From Desulfovibrionales bacterium (GTDB lineage Bacteria; Desulfobacterota; Desulfovibrionia; Desulfovibrionales; Desulfonatronaceae): a stretch of DNA of 60,997 nucleotides. The first letter of the stretch is position 1. Every line of letters begins with the position of its first letter. Under the pieces are notes generated by a model. The model had not been told where the DNA came from and searched no databases. It saw only the letters and a list, made by a program, of their open reading frames with translations. Both the position numbers and the translations under genes were made by a program. Shown in pieces: positions 48,216 to 56,352 of the stretch. The DNA is taken from NCBI GenBank assembly GCA_007693505.1, contig REDL01000078.1, forward strand, positions 1-60,997, given 5' to 3'.

Positions 48216-48386
48216 ATGTTATGGGAATATCTAATCCTGGGAATCCTCCTGGCCTGGGCCGTGTTCTACATCTGGAAATCCTTTTTCAGAAAAAAAGGCT
48301 GCTCCTGCGAATCCTGCCCCTCGGCCCAGAAATTGCCGGGACAGGAAGGGATCGGGGATTTGCGGAAGGAGAAGAAAGAGGGTTGA
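48216..48386 (+). CDS. FeoB-associated Cys-rich membrane protein
   Basis: 56 residues: one membrane helix (LWEYLILGILLAWAVFYIW) followed by KKGCSCESCPSAQK with three closely spaced cysteines, the pattern of the small proteins found after feoB in anaerobes. AAGGAGG precedes the ATG. It probably binds metal near the FeoB cytosolic exit or helps assembly. It is read directly after feoB. Confidence 0.88.
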   Translation: MLWEYLILGILLAWAVFYIWKSFFRKKGCSCESCPSAQKLPGQEGIGDLRKEKKEG

Positions 48387-48467
48387 GGGATGAGGCCGAG
48401 GCAGGGGTGACCCTCGCGATCGCCCAGGATGATCGCGCCATGAAAATTTTGGGAAATTTGGGGGCCA

Positions 48468-48488
48468 GGGCAGGCGCAAGGCCTGCCC
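48468..48488. terminator. Hairpin after the feoB block
   Basis: GGGCAGGC (48468-48475) pairs with GCCTGCCC (48481-48488) around a five-base loop. No T-run follows on the plus strand. It may end or stabilise the feoB transcript before the next gene with its own ribosome-binding site. Confidence 0.4.
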
Positions 48489-48561
48489 CTGCCGGTGATA
48501 ATTGCCGGAATTGAGTTTGTGATCAGGATGTGTATCATCCCAGAAAATGGAGGTTTTCAAC

Positions 48562-48882
48562 ATGGTACGGCGTGGACTGATTCTGTTTTTTTTGGCTGCT
48601 TTTCTGACTATTCCGAGCCTGGCTGCGGCGCATACGCCGCTGTTTGCCTGTTTTGATAACGCGGATGGAACCATCTATTGTGAGGGCGGTTTTTCCGACG
48701 GTTCCACTGCCGCGGGGATTCCGATCATCGTCACTGATGGTGCCGGAGAGGTGATCAAGACCCTGGAACTGTCCCGCAACAGCGATGTCGAGTTCGACAA
48801 GCCCGAAGGCGAGTATTCGGTGCTTTTTGCCGGTGGAGAGGGGCATGAAATCCTGATTCCCGGATCGCAGATCTTTGAGTAG
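48562..48882 (+). CDS. Small exported protein, unknown function
   Basis: 106 residues from an ATG nine bases after GGAGG. A signal peptide (MVRRGLILFFLAAFLTIPSL) precedes HTPLFACFDN and a beta-rich domain resembling the carboxypeptidase-regulatory or DUF4198-like fold (EVIKTLELSRNSDVEFD). The next gene also encodes an exported protein of this general type. Probably periplasmic, possibly handling metal at the outer side of the membrane. I do not recognise it further. Confidence 0.7.
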   Translation: MVRRGLILFFLAAFLTIPSLAAAHTPLFACFDNADGTIYCEGGFSDGSTAAGIPIIVTDGAGEVIKTLELSRNSDVEFDKPEGEYSVLFAGGEGHEILIPGSQIFE

Positions 48883-48890
48883 GAAATGCA

Positions 48891-48922
48891 CGAGCCGCAA
48901 TCATGTCAGCGGCTCGGTTTTT
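48891..48922 (+). terminator. Terminator between two exported-protein genes
   Basis: CGAGCCGC (48891-48898) pairs with GCGGCTCG (48909-48916), followed by GTTTTT. It starts eight bases after the stop codon. Confidence 0.8.
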
Positions 48923-48986
48923 CATTTGGCTGGTGTGAGAAGGATTATTATTTTAAATTTTTATGAACTTCAAAGTGGAGGAAGAA

Positions 48987-49811
48987 ATGAAACGAGGATT
49001 GTTGCTTGCCGGTCTGTTGACCCTGTTTTTGAGCGCCCCGGCTTTGGCCCATTTCCAGATGCTGTACACGCCGGAAAGTGCCTTGAACCAGGGTGGAGCC
49101 ATGAATTTGAAGCTGGTTTTCACACACCCGTTTGACGGCGACCATATCATGGACATGGAACCGGTCCAGGAGTTCTATGTGGTACATCAGCGTGGTGAGG
49201 AAGGTGAGCCGCAGCAGTTCGATCTGAAGGAATATCTCTCGGAGATCACCTGGAAGGGGCTGGACGACGCCGAGGGCAAGGCTTTTGACGCCAACCTCCC
49301 GGCCCGCGTGGTCCGCTCCATGGGCGACTACGTTTTCGTGCTGGTTCCGACTCCCTACTATGAAAAGGCAGATGAAGGATACATCCAGCAGTTCACCAAG
49401 ATGGTCGTGAACGTGGGCGGCATGCCCGGCAACTGGAATGAGCCCCTGGGATTGCCCGCCGAGATCGTGCCCATGAACAAGCCTTATGCCAACTGGACCG
49501 GTGGTGTTTTCACCGGCGTGGTCATGTCCAACGGCGAGCCGGTTCCGAATATCGAGGTCGAGGTCGAGTACCTGAACGTGGACGTGGACATGGCCGCCAA
49601 CGCCTTTGTCGGTGAGCCCAAAATCGAGGCCCCGCATCCGGCCTTTGAAACCATGTCCGTGATGGCCAACGACAAGGGCGAATTCACCATCGGTCTGCCC
49701 AAGGCCGGCTGGTGGGGCATCGCCGTACCGGACGTGGTCGAACTGGAACATGACGGCAAGGAAATGGTGCAGGAAGCCGTGCTTTGGATTCAGGTCACGG
49801 ATATTCCGTAA
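48987..49811 (+). CDS. DUF4198 periplasmic protein (NikM-like)
   Basis: 274 residues from an ATG preceded by GGAGGAAGAA. A signal peptide (MKRGLLLAGLLTLFLSAPALA) is followed by HFQMLYTPESALNQGGAM and FTHPFDGDHIMDMEP, with conserved His residues near the new N-terminus as in DUF4198 proteins. The C-terminal half is beta-rich (GEFTIGLPKAGWWGIAVPD). DUF4198 proteins often sit beside metal-uptake genes and may bind or deliver a metal such as iron, nickel or cobalt. Confidence 0.85.
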   Translation: MKRGLLLAGLLTLFLSAPALAHFQMLYTPESALNQGGAMNLKLVFTHPFDGDHIMDMEPVQEFYVVHQRGEEGEPQQFDLKEYLSEITWKGLDDAEGKAFDANLPARVVRSMGDYVFVLVPTPYYEKADEGYIQQFTKMVVNVGGMPGNWNEPLGLPAEIVPMNKPYANWTGGVFTGVVMSNGEPVPNIEVEVEYLNVDVDMAANAFVGEPKIEAPHPAFETMSVMANDKGEFTIGLPKAGWWGIAVPDVVELEHDGKEMVQEAVLWIQVTDIP

Positions 49812-49830
49812 CCAGGCATTTTTTGCAAGA

Positions 49831-49861
49831 ATCCGCCTCTGTCTCGTTGATGGGGGCGGAT
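49831..49861 (+). terminator. Weak hairpin after the DUF4198 gene
   Basis: ATCCGCC (49831-49837) pairs with GGCGGAT (49855-49861) around a long loop, followed by ATGTTGTTT. A weak terminator candidate only. Confidence 0.35.
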
Positions 49862-49953
49862 ATGTTGTTTCCGAGGATTGCATGGCGAATGGTTTCTCAG
49901 TAGCCTGACAAGTTGCGAGGCAAACCATTATCGCAAATTTCAGGAGGTGCAGG

Positions 49954-50205
49954 ATGAACGACATGATACGAGGCGGATTGCTGTTTTTGGCCGGGGCGGT
50001 GGTCGGCGCGGCCGGCGCCAGCCTCATGGCCCGCCAGGACAACCCCTTGCGCGGGGCGGTTGTGGGAACCTTGGCCCAGGGATTGGCCGCAAAAGACAAG
50101 ATGCTGACATCCCTGGAAAAGGCCAAGGAGAACGTGGAGGACATGGTCGCCGAGGCCAAACAGGCCAAACCGAACCCGACAGGATTGCCCGACCAGTCCA
50201 AATAA
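49954..50205 (+). CDS. Small membrane-associated protein upstream of the P-type ATPase
   Basis: 83 residues, ATG preceded by AGGAGGTGC. The N-terminal third is a Gly/Ala-rich membrane helix (GGLLFLAGAVVGAAGASLM) and the rest is a charged helix with a Lys-rich end (EKAKENVEDMVAEAKQAK). Its place right before a P1B-type ATPase gene and its small hydrophobic form recall the small membrane partners in ferrosome (fez) clusters, but I cannot confirm homology. Confidence 0.75.
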   Translation: MNDMIRGGLLFLAGAVVGAAGASLMARQDNPLRGAVVGTLAQGLAAKDKMLTSLEKAKENVEDMVAEAKQAKPNPTGLPDQSK

Positions 50206-50223
50206 CCGTCGGACCCCACTGAT

Positions 50224-50407
50224 CGTCCACGTCCCCGTGTACGTCCCCGTTCACGTTCACGAGGATGGTTTTGAAAGACCAAGTCGGCGATTGGTTTTCG
50301 AAAAAAAAGCGAAATGAGTATCGTGGACGTGGACGTACACGTGGACGGGCACGTGGACGTACACGTGGACGTGGACGGGGCCGGGGACGGGGATGGGGAC
50401 GGGGATG
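50224..50407. repeat. Degenerate 6-bp repeat arrays in inverted orientation
   Basis: The left array (50224-50261) consists of hexamers like CCACGT, CCCCGT, GTACGT, TCACGT. The right array (50322-50407) consists of CGTGGA, CGTACA, CGGGCA, CGGGGA units. The two are complementary and 60 bases apart, so they can fold into a long imperfect hairpin just upstream of the ATPase gene. An open frame through the right array gives Arg/Gly repeats, but it lies before the better start at 50487. Confidence 0.75.
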
Positions 50408-50486
50408 GTTGTCTCTTTGTCCGGGCGGTATATTTGATTCCTATCCAGCCACTAGCTATCCAACCACCAATTTTTCAGGATTTCAC

Positions 50487-52673
50487 ATGGGCAGACCTCC
50501 AAAGCGCTTTCTCGTGGTTCTTGTTCACGCCATCCCCGGCCGCTTTCGGCTCCGCCTGGATCACGTTCCGGACCAGGCGACGTTGGACATGATCCAGCGG
50601 GGACTGACCGGTCATCATGGGGTGCGGGAAGTGCGGGTATCGGCGCGTACGGGCAGTGTTCTGGTTTTTCACGACGAGGGCGTCTCCCTGGAAAAGCTGC
50701 TCAGCTTGTTCCAGAACCAGGGGCTGACCCTGTGCGAGTTGAGTCAGGTGCCGCAATCGGCATCAGTGCTGTCGGCCGGTACCCCGGAGGTCGCTGAACC
50801 ATCCGGGCAACCCTCGTTGCTGCGCTCTCTGGCTTTTCCCGGGCTGCTTTTGCGTCCCTTCCTGCCGCCCTGGGTCCGTTTGCTCCTGGCCGCTCGCCGG
50901 GCGTTGCCGTTTTTACTCAAGGGGCTTGCATCCCTGTTGCGCGGACGGCTGAATATCGACGTCCTGGACGGCCTGGCCATCGGCATCTCTTTGGCCCGCC
51001 GCGATCTGCGTTCGGTGATGATCATCACCACGCTGCTTTCCCTGGGAGACTTTCTGGAGCAGTGGACCCGCAAGCGCTCCCGGGATCAGTTGGCTCAGGA
51101 TCTGCTGCACCTGCCGCCTTCGGTGTGGATCAAGAACGGCGAGCAGTTGGAGGAGCGGCCTCTGGAGCAGGTTCAAACCGGAGATCTGGTCGTGGTCCAT
51201 TCCGGCGCGCGGATTGCCGTGGACGGGGTGGTGGTGGACGGGGAGGCCATGGTCAACCAGGCCTCGCTGACCGGCGAGCCCCTGGCCGTGGTCAAGGGCC
51301 GGGGCATCTCGGTCTTTGCCGGAACCGCAGTGGAGGAAGGAACCATCATCATCCGGGCCGAGCAGGTGGGGGATGCGACCCGGGTGCACAAGATCGTCAA
51401 AATTCTGGAGGAATCCGAGCGGCTCAAGGCCGGATTGCAGGCCCGGGCCGAACAGTGGGCCGACCGTGTTGTCCCCCTGACCCTGGGGCTCAGTCTGCTG
51501 ACCTTGTTCCTGACCCGGAATCTGAACCGGGCCGTGTCCGTCCTGCTGGTGGATTTTTCCTGCGCAATCAAGCTCTCCACTCCGTTGACCATGCTCGCGG
51601 CCATGCGCGAGGCCTCCACCAAGGGCGTGCTGATCAAGGGCGGACGGTTTCTGGAAAAACTTGACCAGGCCGATACCTATGTTTTCGACAAGACCGGGAC
51701 CCTGACCGAGGCCCAGCCCCGCGGGCTGGAAGTCGTGCCCTTCAACGGCCATGAAGCCCATGAAGTATTGCGCATCGCGGCCTGCCTGGAGGAGCACTTT
51801 CCACATCCCCTGGCCCGGGCCGTGGTGGCCATGGCCGACCGGGAGGGTCTGCCGCACAAGGAAGAGCATTCCGAGCTGGAGCACATCCTGGCCCATGGGA
51901 TTGCTTCCAAACTGGACGGGCAACGGGTGCTGGTAGGCAGCCGCCACTTCATCCAGGAACACGGCAAGGCGGATCTCTCTGTCGCGGAACAGGCCGTGCG
52001 TCGGGCCGCGGAGCAGGGAAGTTCCGTGCTCTACGTGGGCATCGGCGGTGAATTGGCCGGGCTTATTTTGCTGGAAGACCCGGTGCGCCGGGAAGCGGCC
52101 TTGTTCATGCAGTTGTTGCGCCAGGGCGGCGTCCGCCACGTGCTGATGCTCACCGGCGACGGGGAGGAAAGCGCCGCCAACGTTGCTGGGCGGCTGAACA
52201 TCGATGCCTATCACGCCCAACTCCTGCCTGAGGACAAGGTCCGCATCGTCCAAAGCCTGCGCTCGTCCGGCAACGTGGTGGCCATGGTCGGGGACGGCAT
52301 CAACGATACTCCGGCCCTCTCCGCCGCGGATGTGGGCATATCCATGAAATCTGGAGCGGACATCGCCCATGAAGTCTGCGACGTGCTGCTGACCAACGCC
52401 GACCTGGACGGCATTCTCACGGCCCGGTCGATTTCCTCCCGGGCCATGAGCCGGCTGCGCTGGAACTATTCCGCGGCCGTGGGCATCAACGGCGCTCTGG
52501 TGGTCCTGGGGCTGGCCGGACGCATTTCTCCCACGCTTTCCGCCCTGATCCACAACCTGGCGACCATCCTGGTGACGGTGAACAGCCTGCGGCCCTTTGA
52601 GAAGGTGCCTTTTTCGCAGCATTTCGCCGGGCTGCGAGGGAGGGGAGAGAGGGGAGAGGGGGCTGAGACCTGA
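50487..52673 (+). CDS. P1B-type metal-transporting ATPase with SCA motif (P1B-6-like, FezB candidate)
   Basis: 728 residues from an ATG with CAGGA upstream. The N-terminal region (VLVHAIPGRFRLRLDHV) is an HMA-like domain without the CxxC pair. TGEP is at 262-265, the membrane metal motif reads DFSCAIKLSTP (SCA at 358-360) and not CPC, phosphorylation site DKTGT is at 401-405, and the GDGIND hinge is near 602. From memory of P1B classification, SCA marks P1B-6, the type needed for ferrosome iron storage. Neighbours with the same IPGR motif and feoAB nearby support iron as the substrate. Confidence 0.85.
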   Translation: MGRPPKRFLVVLVHAIPGRFRLRLDHVPDQATLDMIQRGLTGHHGVREVRVSARTGSVLVFHDEGVSLEKLLSLFQNQGLTLCELSQVPQSASVLSAGTPEVAEPSGQPSLLRSLAFPGLLLRPFLPPWVRLLLAARRALPFLLKGLASLLRGRLNIDVLDGLAIGISLARRDLRSVMIITTLLSLGDFLEQWTRKRSRDQLAQDLLHLPPSVWIKNGEQLEERPLEQVQTGDLVVVHSGARIAVDGVVVDGEAMVNQASLTGEPLAVVKGRGISVFAGTAVEEGTIIIRAEQVGDATRVHKIVKILEESERLKAGLQARAEQWADRVVPLTLGLSLLTLFLTRNLNRAVSVLLVDFSCAIKLSTPLTMLAAMREASTKGVLIKGGRFLEKLDQADTYVFDKTGTLTEAQPRGLEVVPFNGHEAHEVLRIAACLEEHFPHPLARAVVAMADREGLPHKEEHSELEHILAHGIASKLDGQRVLVGSRHFIQEHGKADLSVAEQAVRRAAEQGSSVLYVGIGGELAGLILLEDPVRREAALFMQLLRQGGVRHVLMLTGDGEESAANVAGRLNIDAYHAQLLPEDKVRIVQSLRSSGNVVAMVGDGINDTPALSAADVGISMKSGADIAHEVCDVLLTNADLDGILTARSISSRAMSRLRWNYSAAVGINGALVVLGLAGRISPTLSALIHNLATILVTVNSLRPFEKVPFSQHFAGLRGRGERGEGAET

Positions 52674-52881
52674 AATTTTTTTTGCGCGACTTCTGCTCTG
52701 TTCCCCTCCCTCGAGGGGAATGGTCCCCGGTTTTGCGGGGAGTGGGTGGATTGGCTGGTGAAATGATATCGGATTGACCTTGGAAGCACGGTGCAGTTCC
52801 CCATCCCTGGATGAGGATGAAGGGGAGGCTTTCAGGAGGGGAGAGGTTTCACGATAAACCGCAACATGGGAGGCACAAGCC

Positions 52882-53301
52882 ATGTACATCAGTTCCATTC
52901 CCGGAAGAGTGCGGATTCGCACCGACGACCATGCCGCACTGGATCGCGCCGCTGAATCCGTCGGCAAACTTGATGGCGTTCTCGACCTGCAACACAACCC
53001 ACGCACAGGCAGCCTGCTGGTCATCTACGACGCGGACAACCCCGCGGCTGCGGACAAGTTGGAAACACTGCTTGTGGAGCACTGTCCGAATATTGCTGCG
53101 TCCGGAGCACCTGTCCCGGCCAAGACACCCAGCAAGGTCGCATATATGCGCATCGCCAAACGGGGTATGCTCGGCAGTCTCGGCCTGGCCCTGGTTTTCG
53201 CCCTTCTGGACGAGGAGGACTGGCACATTGCCGCCGGTTCGGCATTCCTTGGCTTCCTGGGGTACCACTTGTACGGTTACCGCAAACGGATTCTGGCCTG
53301 A
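52882..53301 (+). CDS. HMA_2-like membrane protein with IPGR motif
   Basis: 139 residues from an ATG with GGGAGGC upstream. It starts MYISSIPGRVRIRTDDH, followed by a ferredoxin-like alpha/beta domain lacking cysteines (about 1-75), a linker, and a C-terminal hydrophobic hairpin (SLGLALVFALL, SAFLGFLGYHLYGY). The IPGRVRIR start resembles that of the ATPase next door and the following protein. Likely membrane-attached partner of the ATPase. The 5' gap (52674-52881) has a CCCTCGAGGG palindrome and a small TCCCCG/CGGGGA hairpin. Confidence 0.75.
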   Translation: MYISSIPGRVRIRTDDHAALDRAAESVGKLDGVLDLQHNPRTGSLLVIYDADNPAAADKLETLLVEHCPNIAASGAPVPAKTPSKVAYMRIAKRGMLGSLGLALVFALLDEEDWHIAAGSAFLGFLGYHLYGYRKRILA

Positions 53302-53350
53302 GTTCGACAAAGGCTGAGGACGGCAATCGGTGAATATTACCCGTTCTCAG

Positions 53351-53413
53351 CCCAACACCCCCAACAAACCCGACAAACCCAACAAACCCAACAAACCCAA
53401 CAAACCCAAAACC
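53351..53413 (+). repeat. 9-bp tandem repeat (CCCAACAAA) x7, next to an ATG
   Basis: Seven units of nine bases, of which four are exactly CCCAACAAA, end directly at the ATG at 53414. If translation begins at GTG 53330, which has GAGGA upstream, the tract encodes Pro-Asn-Lys triplets in frame. If it begins at 53414, the tract is the 5' leader. Confidence 0.85.
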
Positions 53414-53725
53414 ATGCACTTGAACGATATTGCGCGGTTGCGCAGTTACCTTACGGTGAAGCACCACATTCCGGGACGCATGCGGGTTCTTTTTCATCCG
53501 GCGCTGATCGGCAGACCTGAGGTGAAAGAACTGGTCAACAGCCATTCGGAATTGCCGCCTGGAGTGACGTCCGTCCGGGTCAACGCCCTGGCCATGTCCG
53601 TGGTCATTGAATACGACCCGCGACGCATACCGCCGGATCTGCTGGAAGAGCTGGTCCGGGCTGACGATCAGCGGGTTGTGGAAGTTCTGCGGGAACTTGG
53701 AGAAAAGCTGGGGATCACGTCCTGA
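53414..53725 (+). CDS. Small HMA-like protein with IPGR motif
   Basis: 103 residues from the ATG at 53414, starting MHLNDIARLRSYLTVKHHIP and then GRMRVLFHPALIG. The rest is an alpha/beta fold with no cysteine (TSVRVNALAMSVVIEYD), similar to the non-metal-binding HMA domains of this cluster. No ribosome-binding site precedes this ATG, because the 9-bp repeat occupies the leader. A GTG start at 53330 would add 28 residues rich in Pro, Asn and Lys and has a GAGGA site. It follows the other IPGR protein. Confidence 0.7.
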   Translation: MHLNDIARLRSYLTVKHHIPGRMRVLFHPALIGRPEVKELVNSHSELPPGVTSVRVNALAMSVVIEYDPRRIPPDLLEELVRADDQRVVEVLRELGEKLGITS

Positions 53726-53753
53726 CCGACGACACAGCCACTGCGAAAGAACC

Positions 53754-54089
53754 ATGGATACAACAAACGGAATGGACGAACTGCGGCAAAGCATCGCCGA
53801 GCTGCATCGCAAGGTGGACGTTCAGGCGCGCATCCTGGCCGAATTGACCGCAATGCGCGCAAAAATTGAATTTGAGAGTCAATCAAGTTCTCGGAATGGA
53901 CATTTCCGGGAAGACTATCTGGAGCAATTGATCCGCGATGCAATCACCACCCTTGAGCAGAGCAAGCGCTCTTTTCGATCCCGGCAGCTGGAGCAGCTGC
54001 GCCGCAGGTTGATGCAGGCCCTGCTGGATGAGGACTGCATCGGGCAAGGTGTTGCGGTGGGCAAAAGCGCCGTGACGGACAGGAACTAA
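53754..54089 (+). CDS. Coiled-coil protein of unknown function
   Basis: 111 residues, MDTTNGMDELRQSIAELHRK, nearly all helical with heptad spacing in the first 50 residues and again near the C-terminus (LEQLRRRLMQALLDEDC). No membrane helix. The ribosome-binding site is weak. I do not recognise the family. Its place between the HMA-like genes and the STAS-like gene suggests a part in the same iron-related system. Confidence 0.6.
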   Translation: MDTTNGMDELRQSIAELHRKVDVQARILAELTAMRAKIEFESQSSSRNGHFREDYLEQLIRDAITTLEQSKRSFRSRQLEQLRRRLMQALLDEDCIGQGVAVGKSAVTDRN

Positions 54090-54140
54090 TGATGTTGTTG
54101 TGAACAGGATGTACGTCTACACCGCAAATGGAGACCTGAG

Positions 54141-54461
54141 ATGCGATACGAATTTACCATCGCGCTGGAACATGTTGACGGGGTGTTGCGCATCAAGCCC
54201 TGCGGGGAATTTGATCGCGGGGCGGCTAAAAAATTGTTGGAAGTGCTGCGCAGACAACAAATCGGAGAGGAACCGCTGATCATCGACACGACGGAGCTTG
54301 GCAAGGTGCATACCGCGGCGTGCAGCCTGTTCAAGGAGGGTGTGCGTCGTTTCCAGATGGTGACGCCGAGGGTGCGGTTTATCGGATGCAAGGGCCGGGC
54401 CATGACCTTTGACCGAAGCCTGGTCCAGCAGGGCGGCTGCCGGGATACGGGTGCCCCATGA
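54141..54461 (+). CDS. STAS-like domain protein
   Basis: 106 residues. The pattern (LRIKPCGEFDRGAAKKLLEVL, PLIIDTTELGKVHTAACSLF) fits the beta-alpha repeats of STAS/anti-sigma-antagonist folds, with Cys residues at 21, 60 and 83 and again near the end. A Ser/Thr phosphorylation site in the usual place is not obvious. A related protein is encoded at 56353. The 3' end overlaps the thioredoxin-like gene by four bases. Confidence 0.6.
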   Translation: MRYEFTIALEHVDGVLRIKPCGEFDRGAAKKLLEVLRRQQIGEEPLIIDTTELGKVHTAACSLFKEGVRRFQMVTPRVRFIGCKGRAMTFDRSLVQQGGCRDTGAP

Positions 54462-54907
54462 CAAAGCCCCGCCACCCGCGCCCAGGATCGACCTTGGGAG
54501 GGAAGCGCCTCATCGGGCTGGTATTGGTTCTGTTGCTGGTGGCCATGGTGTACTTCGGCTCGGACGATGTTCGGAGAGGACCTGTCGGCGGTTTGCCCGC
54601 GGACCTTGTCGGCCGGGTGACCGTGCTGCAGCTCACGGCGGAGCACTGCCCGTCCTGCCGGGATATGGAACCGGTGGTCCATGCCCTCCGGGAACAATAC
54701 GAAGGTCGGGTTCACTTTCGGGATATCGATGTTTTCCAGCGCGCCGGCACGGCCACGGTCTACGGCATCCAGACCATTCCGGCTTTTGTCTTCTACGACC
54801 GTCAAGGACAAGAGCGGCATCGCCATGAAGGCATCCTGGATCAGGCCGTGATGGTCAAGTGGCTGGAGGAACTGCTCGCGGAGTCGATTGGAAGCGAGGC
54901 GGGTTGA
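54458..54907 (+). CDS. Membrane-anchored thioredoxin-like protein (CPSC)
   Basis: 149 residues. One N-terminal membrane helix (LIGLVLVLLLVAMVYFG) is followed by a thioredoxin fold with CPSC (near 64-67) and the cis-Pro region QTIPAFVFYDRQG. The active site faces the periplasm if the helix inserts in the usual way. It could reduce or oxidise cysteines of exported partners in this cluster. It overlaps the STAS-like gene by four bases. Confidence 0.82.
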   Translation: MTKPRHPRPGSTLGGKRLIGLVLVLLLVAMVYFGSDDVRRGPVGGLPADLVGRVTVLQLTAEHCPSCRDMEPVVHALREQYEGRVHFRDIDVFQRAGTATVYGIQTIPAFVFYDRQGQERHRHEGILDQAVMVKWLEELLAESIGSEAG

Positions 54908-54945
54908 ACCGTTCGGGAACGGAAATTCCACAAGAGGAAGGCAAG

Positions 54946-56115
54946 ATGATGAGCAGACTCAGTGCCTTGGTTCGTCGACAATGGAACCAGGGCGCAAATT
55001 TGGGCGCGAATTTGGCCGGGAGCGGGGAGCAGGGGCGGGGAAGTACTGCGGGATCGGGCGTTTCCCTCTCGGACTGCCAGGATCACGCACCTGTCTGCGC
55101 CGGGGCGGCGTCCGGCGGGAATCGGCCCGTTTTGTCCCCGGTGAGCCCCGGAACGGGCTGCGCGGCAGCGCAGCCGGTGATGGTCTGGCCCGCGGAGGCC
55201 TGCCGAGTGGTCCGGGAGTTGAAGGGTGAAGTGGCGGAGTTGGCCCAGGAGAACGACCGTCTGCGTCTGGCCTTGCGGGTTCGGGATCACCCGGTGGAAC
55301 CGGTTCACGGTGAGGCAACCGCCCACCATGTGTCCGAGTCGTCCGATACAGAGCAAGAATCGAGACAGCCCGGGGCCGTGCTGGAAAGCTCCCTGGTTGC
55401 CCGTTGTGAGCTGCTGCGCCAGTTTGACCAGCGGTTGCTGCCTCCGTTGCGAGAGATCCGTCATGCCTTGAACGTGCTCAATGTGCACAACAGGACGGAT
55501 CCGTCCGGTCAGGGATATCTGCATATGGGTATCGGAGCCTGCCACGAGCTGGAGCGCGGTCTGCGGGATATCCTGGAGCTGCGCTCAGCCTGCCTGGACT
55601 GCATTGCCTTGCGCCGGGACCTGTTCAGCATGGAAACCGTGCTGGACAATCTTCAGGCCTCGTTTGCGCCCTCCTGCCATGCCCGCTCGATAGATCTCCT
55701 GGTGAGGATATCTCCCCGCGTACCGAGGCAAATGGCCGGAGACCCTGGCCGCGTCGAGCAGATCCTCTTTTATCTCCTGGACAACGCCGTGCGCCATACC
55801 CGTCAGGGCCAGGTTCGGGTTGAAGTGGACACCCTGACATCTACGGACCCGGAGCAGGTTCGTCTCTCCCTGGCGGTTCACGATACCGGTCGGGGCATTC
55901 CAGCGCACCTCCTTGAGCACCTTTCAGAGTGTTTCGCGGAGGGAAGTGGAACCAAATCGCAGGGTTGCCGCGGGCTGGGGGTGGGGCTGGTGATGGTCAG
56001 AAAACTGGTGGGGCTGATGGACGGACAGTTCCGCCTGGAGAGCCTGGAGGGCGCATATACCTCGGCCTATTGCACGATCATCCTGGAGCGACTGCCCGAT
56101 GAGGAGTCGTGCTGA
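54946..56115 (+). CDS. Histidine-kinase-like protein with degenerate H box
   Basis: 389 residues from an ATG with GAGGAAGG upstream. No membrane helix is evident. A long variable N-terminal part with a coiled coil (about 85-110) is followed by a dimerisation-like segment LLRQFDQRLLPPLREIRHAL (from 157), and the ATP-binding domain has N box LLDNAVRHTRQG (278-288), G1 DTGRGIP (313-319) and G2 GLGVGLVMVRKL (343-354). In the H-box alignment the usual His is Gln162, so it may lack autophosphorylation on the standard residue; His173 is an alternative. Confidence 0.78.
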   Translation: MMSRLSALVRRQWNQGANLGANLAGSGEQGRGSTAGSGVSLSDCQDHAPVCAGAASGGNRPVLSPVSPGTGCAAAQPVMVWPAEACRVVRELKGEVAELAQENDRLRLALRVRDHPVEPVHGEATAHHVSESSDTEQESRQPGAVLESSLVARCELLRQFDQRLLPPLREIRHALNVLNVHNRTDPSGQGYLHMGIGACHELERGLRDILELRSACLDCIALRRDLFSMETVLDNLQASFAPSCHARSIDLLVRISPRVPRQMAGDPGRVEQILFYLLDNAVRHTRQGQVRVEVDTLTSTDPEQVRLSLAVHDTGRGIPAHLLEHLSECFAEGSGTKSQGCRGLGVGLVMVRKLVGLMDGQFRLESLEGAYTSAYCTIILERLPDEESC

Positions 56116-56352
56116 AGAAGGGGAAGTGTGCGGTCAGGGTGCGAGATCAGGTGCAATTTAGAGTCTATCTCAGAGAGGGTTGAAAAAAATAAAATGTTTT
56201 ACTTGATAAAAAAAATCAATTTCTCTATCTTCTGTCTCAGCGGCACGGATTCATCCCCTCGACCTGGGTTGTGAGCCAGGCGACAAGCCATGGACGTGGT
56301 GCCGTACCCATTTGGTGCATTCATCAACAACAAGACGAAAGGAGAGGCAGAC

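Noticed and set aside
46708-48216. 502-residue open frame antisense to feoB
   Set aside because: A shadow of the GC-rich feoB coding strand, rich in Gly, His and Gln with no domain pattern or ribosome-binding site.
50265-50486. Arg/Gly-rich N-terminal extension of the P-type ATPase frame
   Set aside because: It comes only from the hexamer repeat being open in that frame. The ATG at 50487 has a ribosome-binding site and starts the HMA-like domain.
50913-53024. 703-residue open frame antisense to the ATPase
   Set aside because: Mirror of the codon bias of the ATPase gene; no recognisable protein features.
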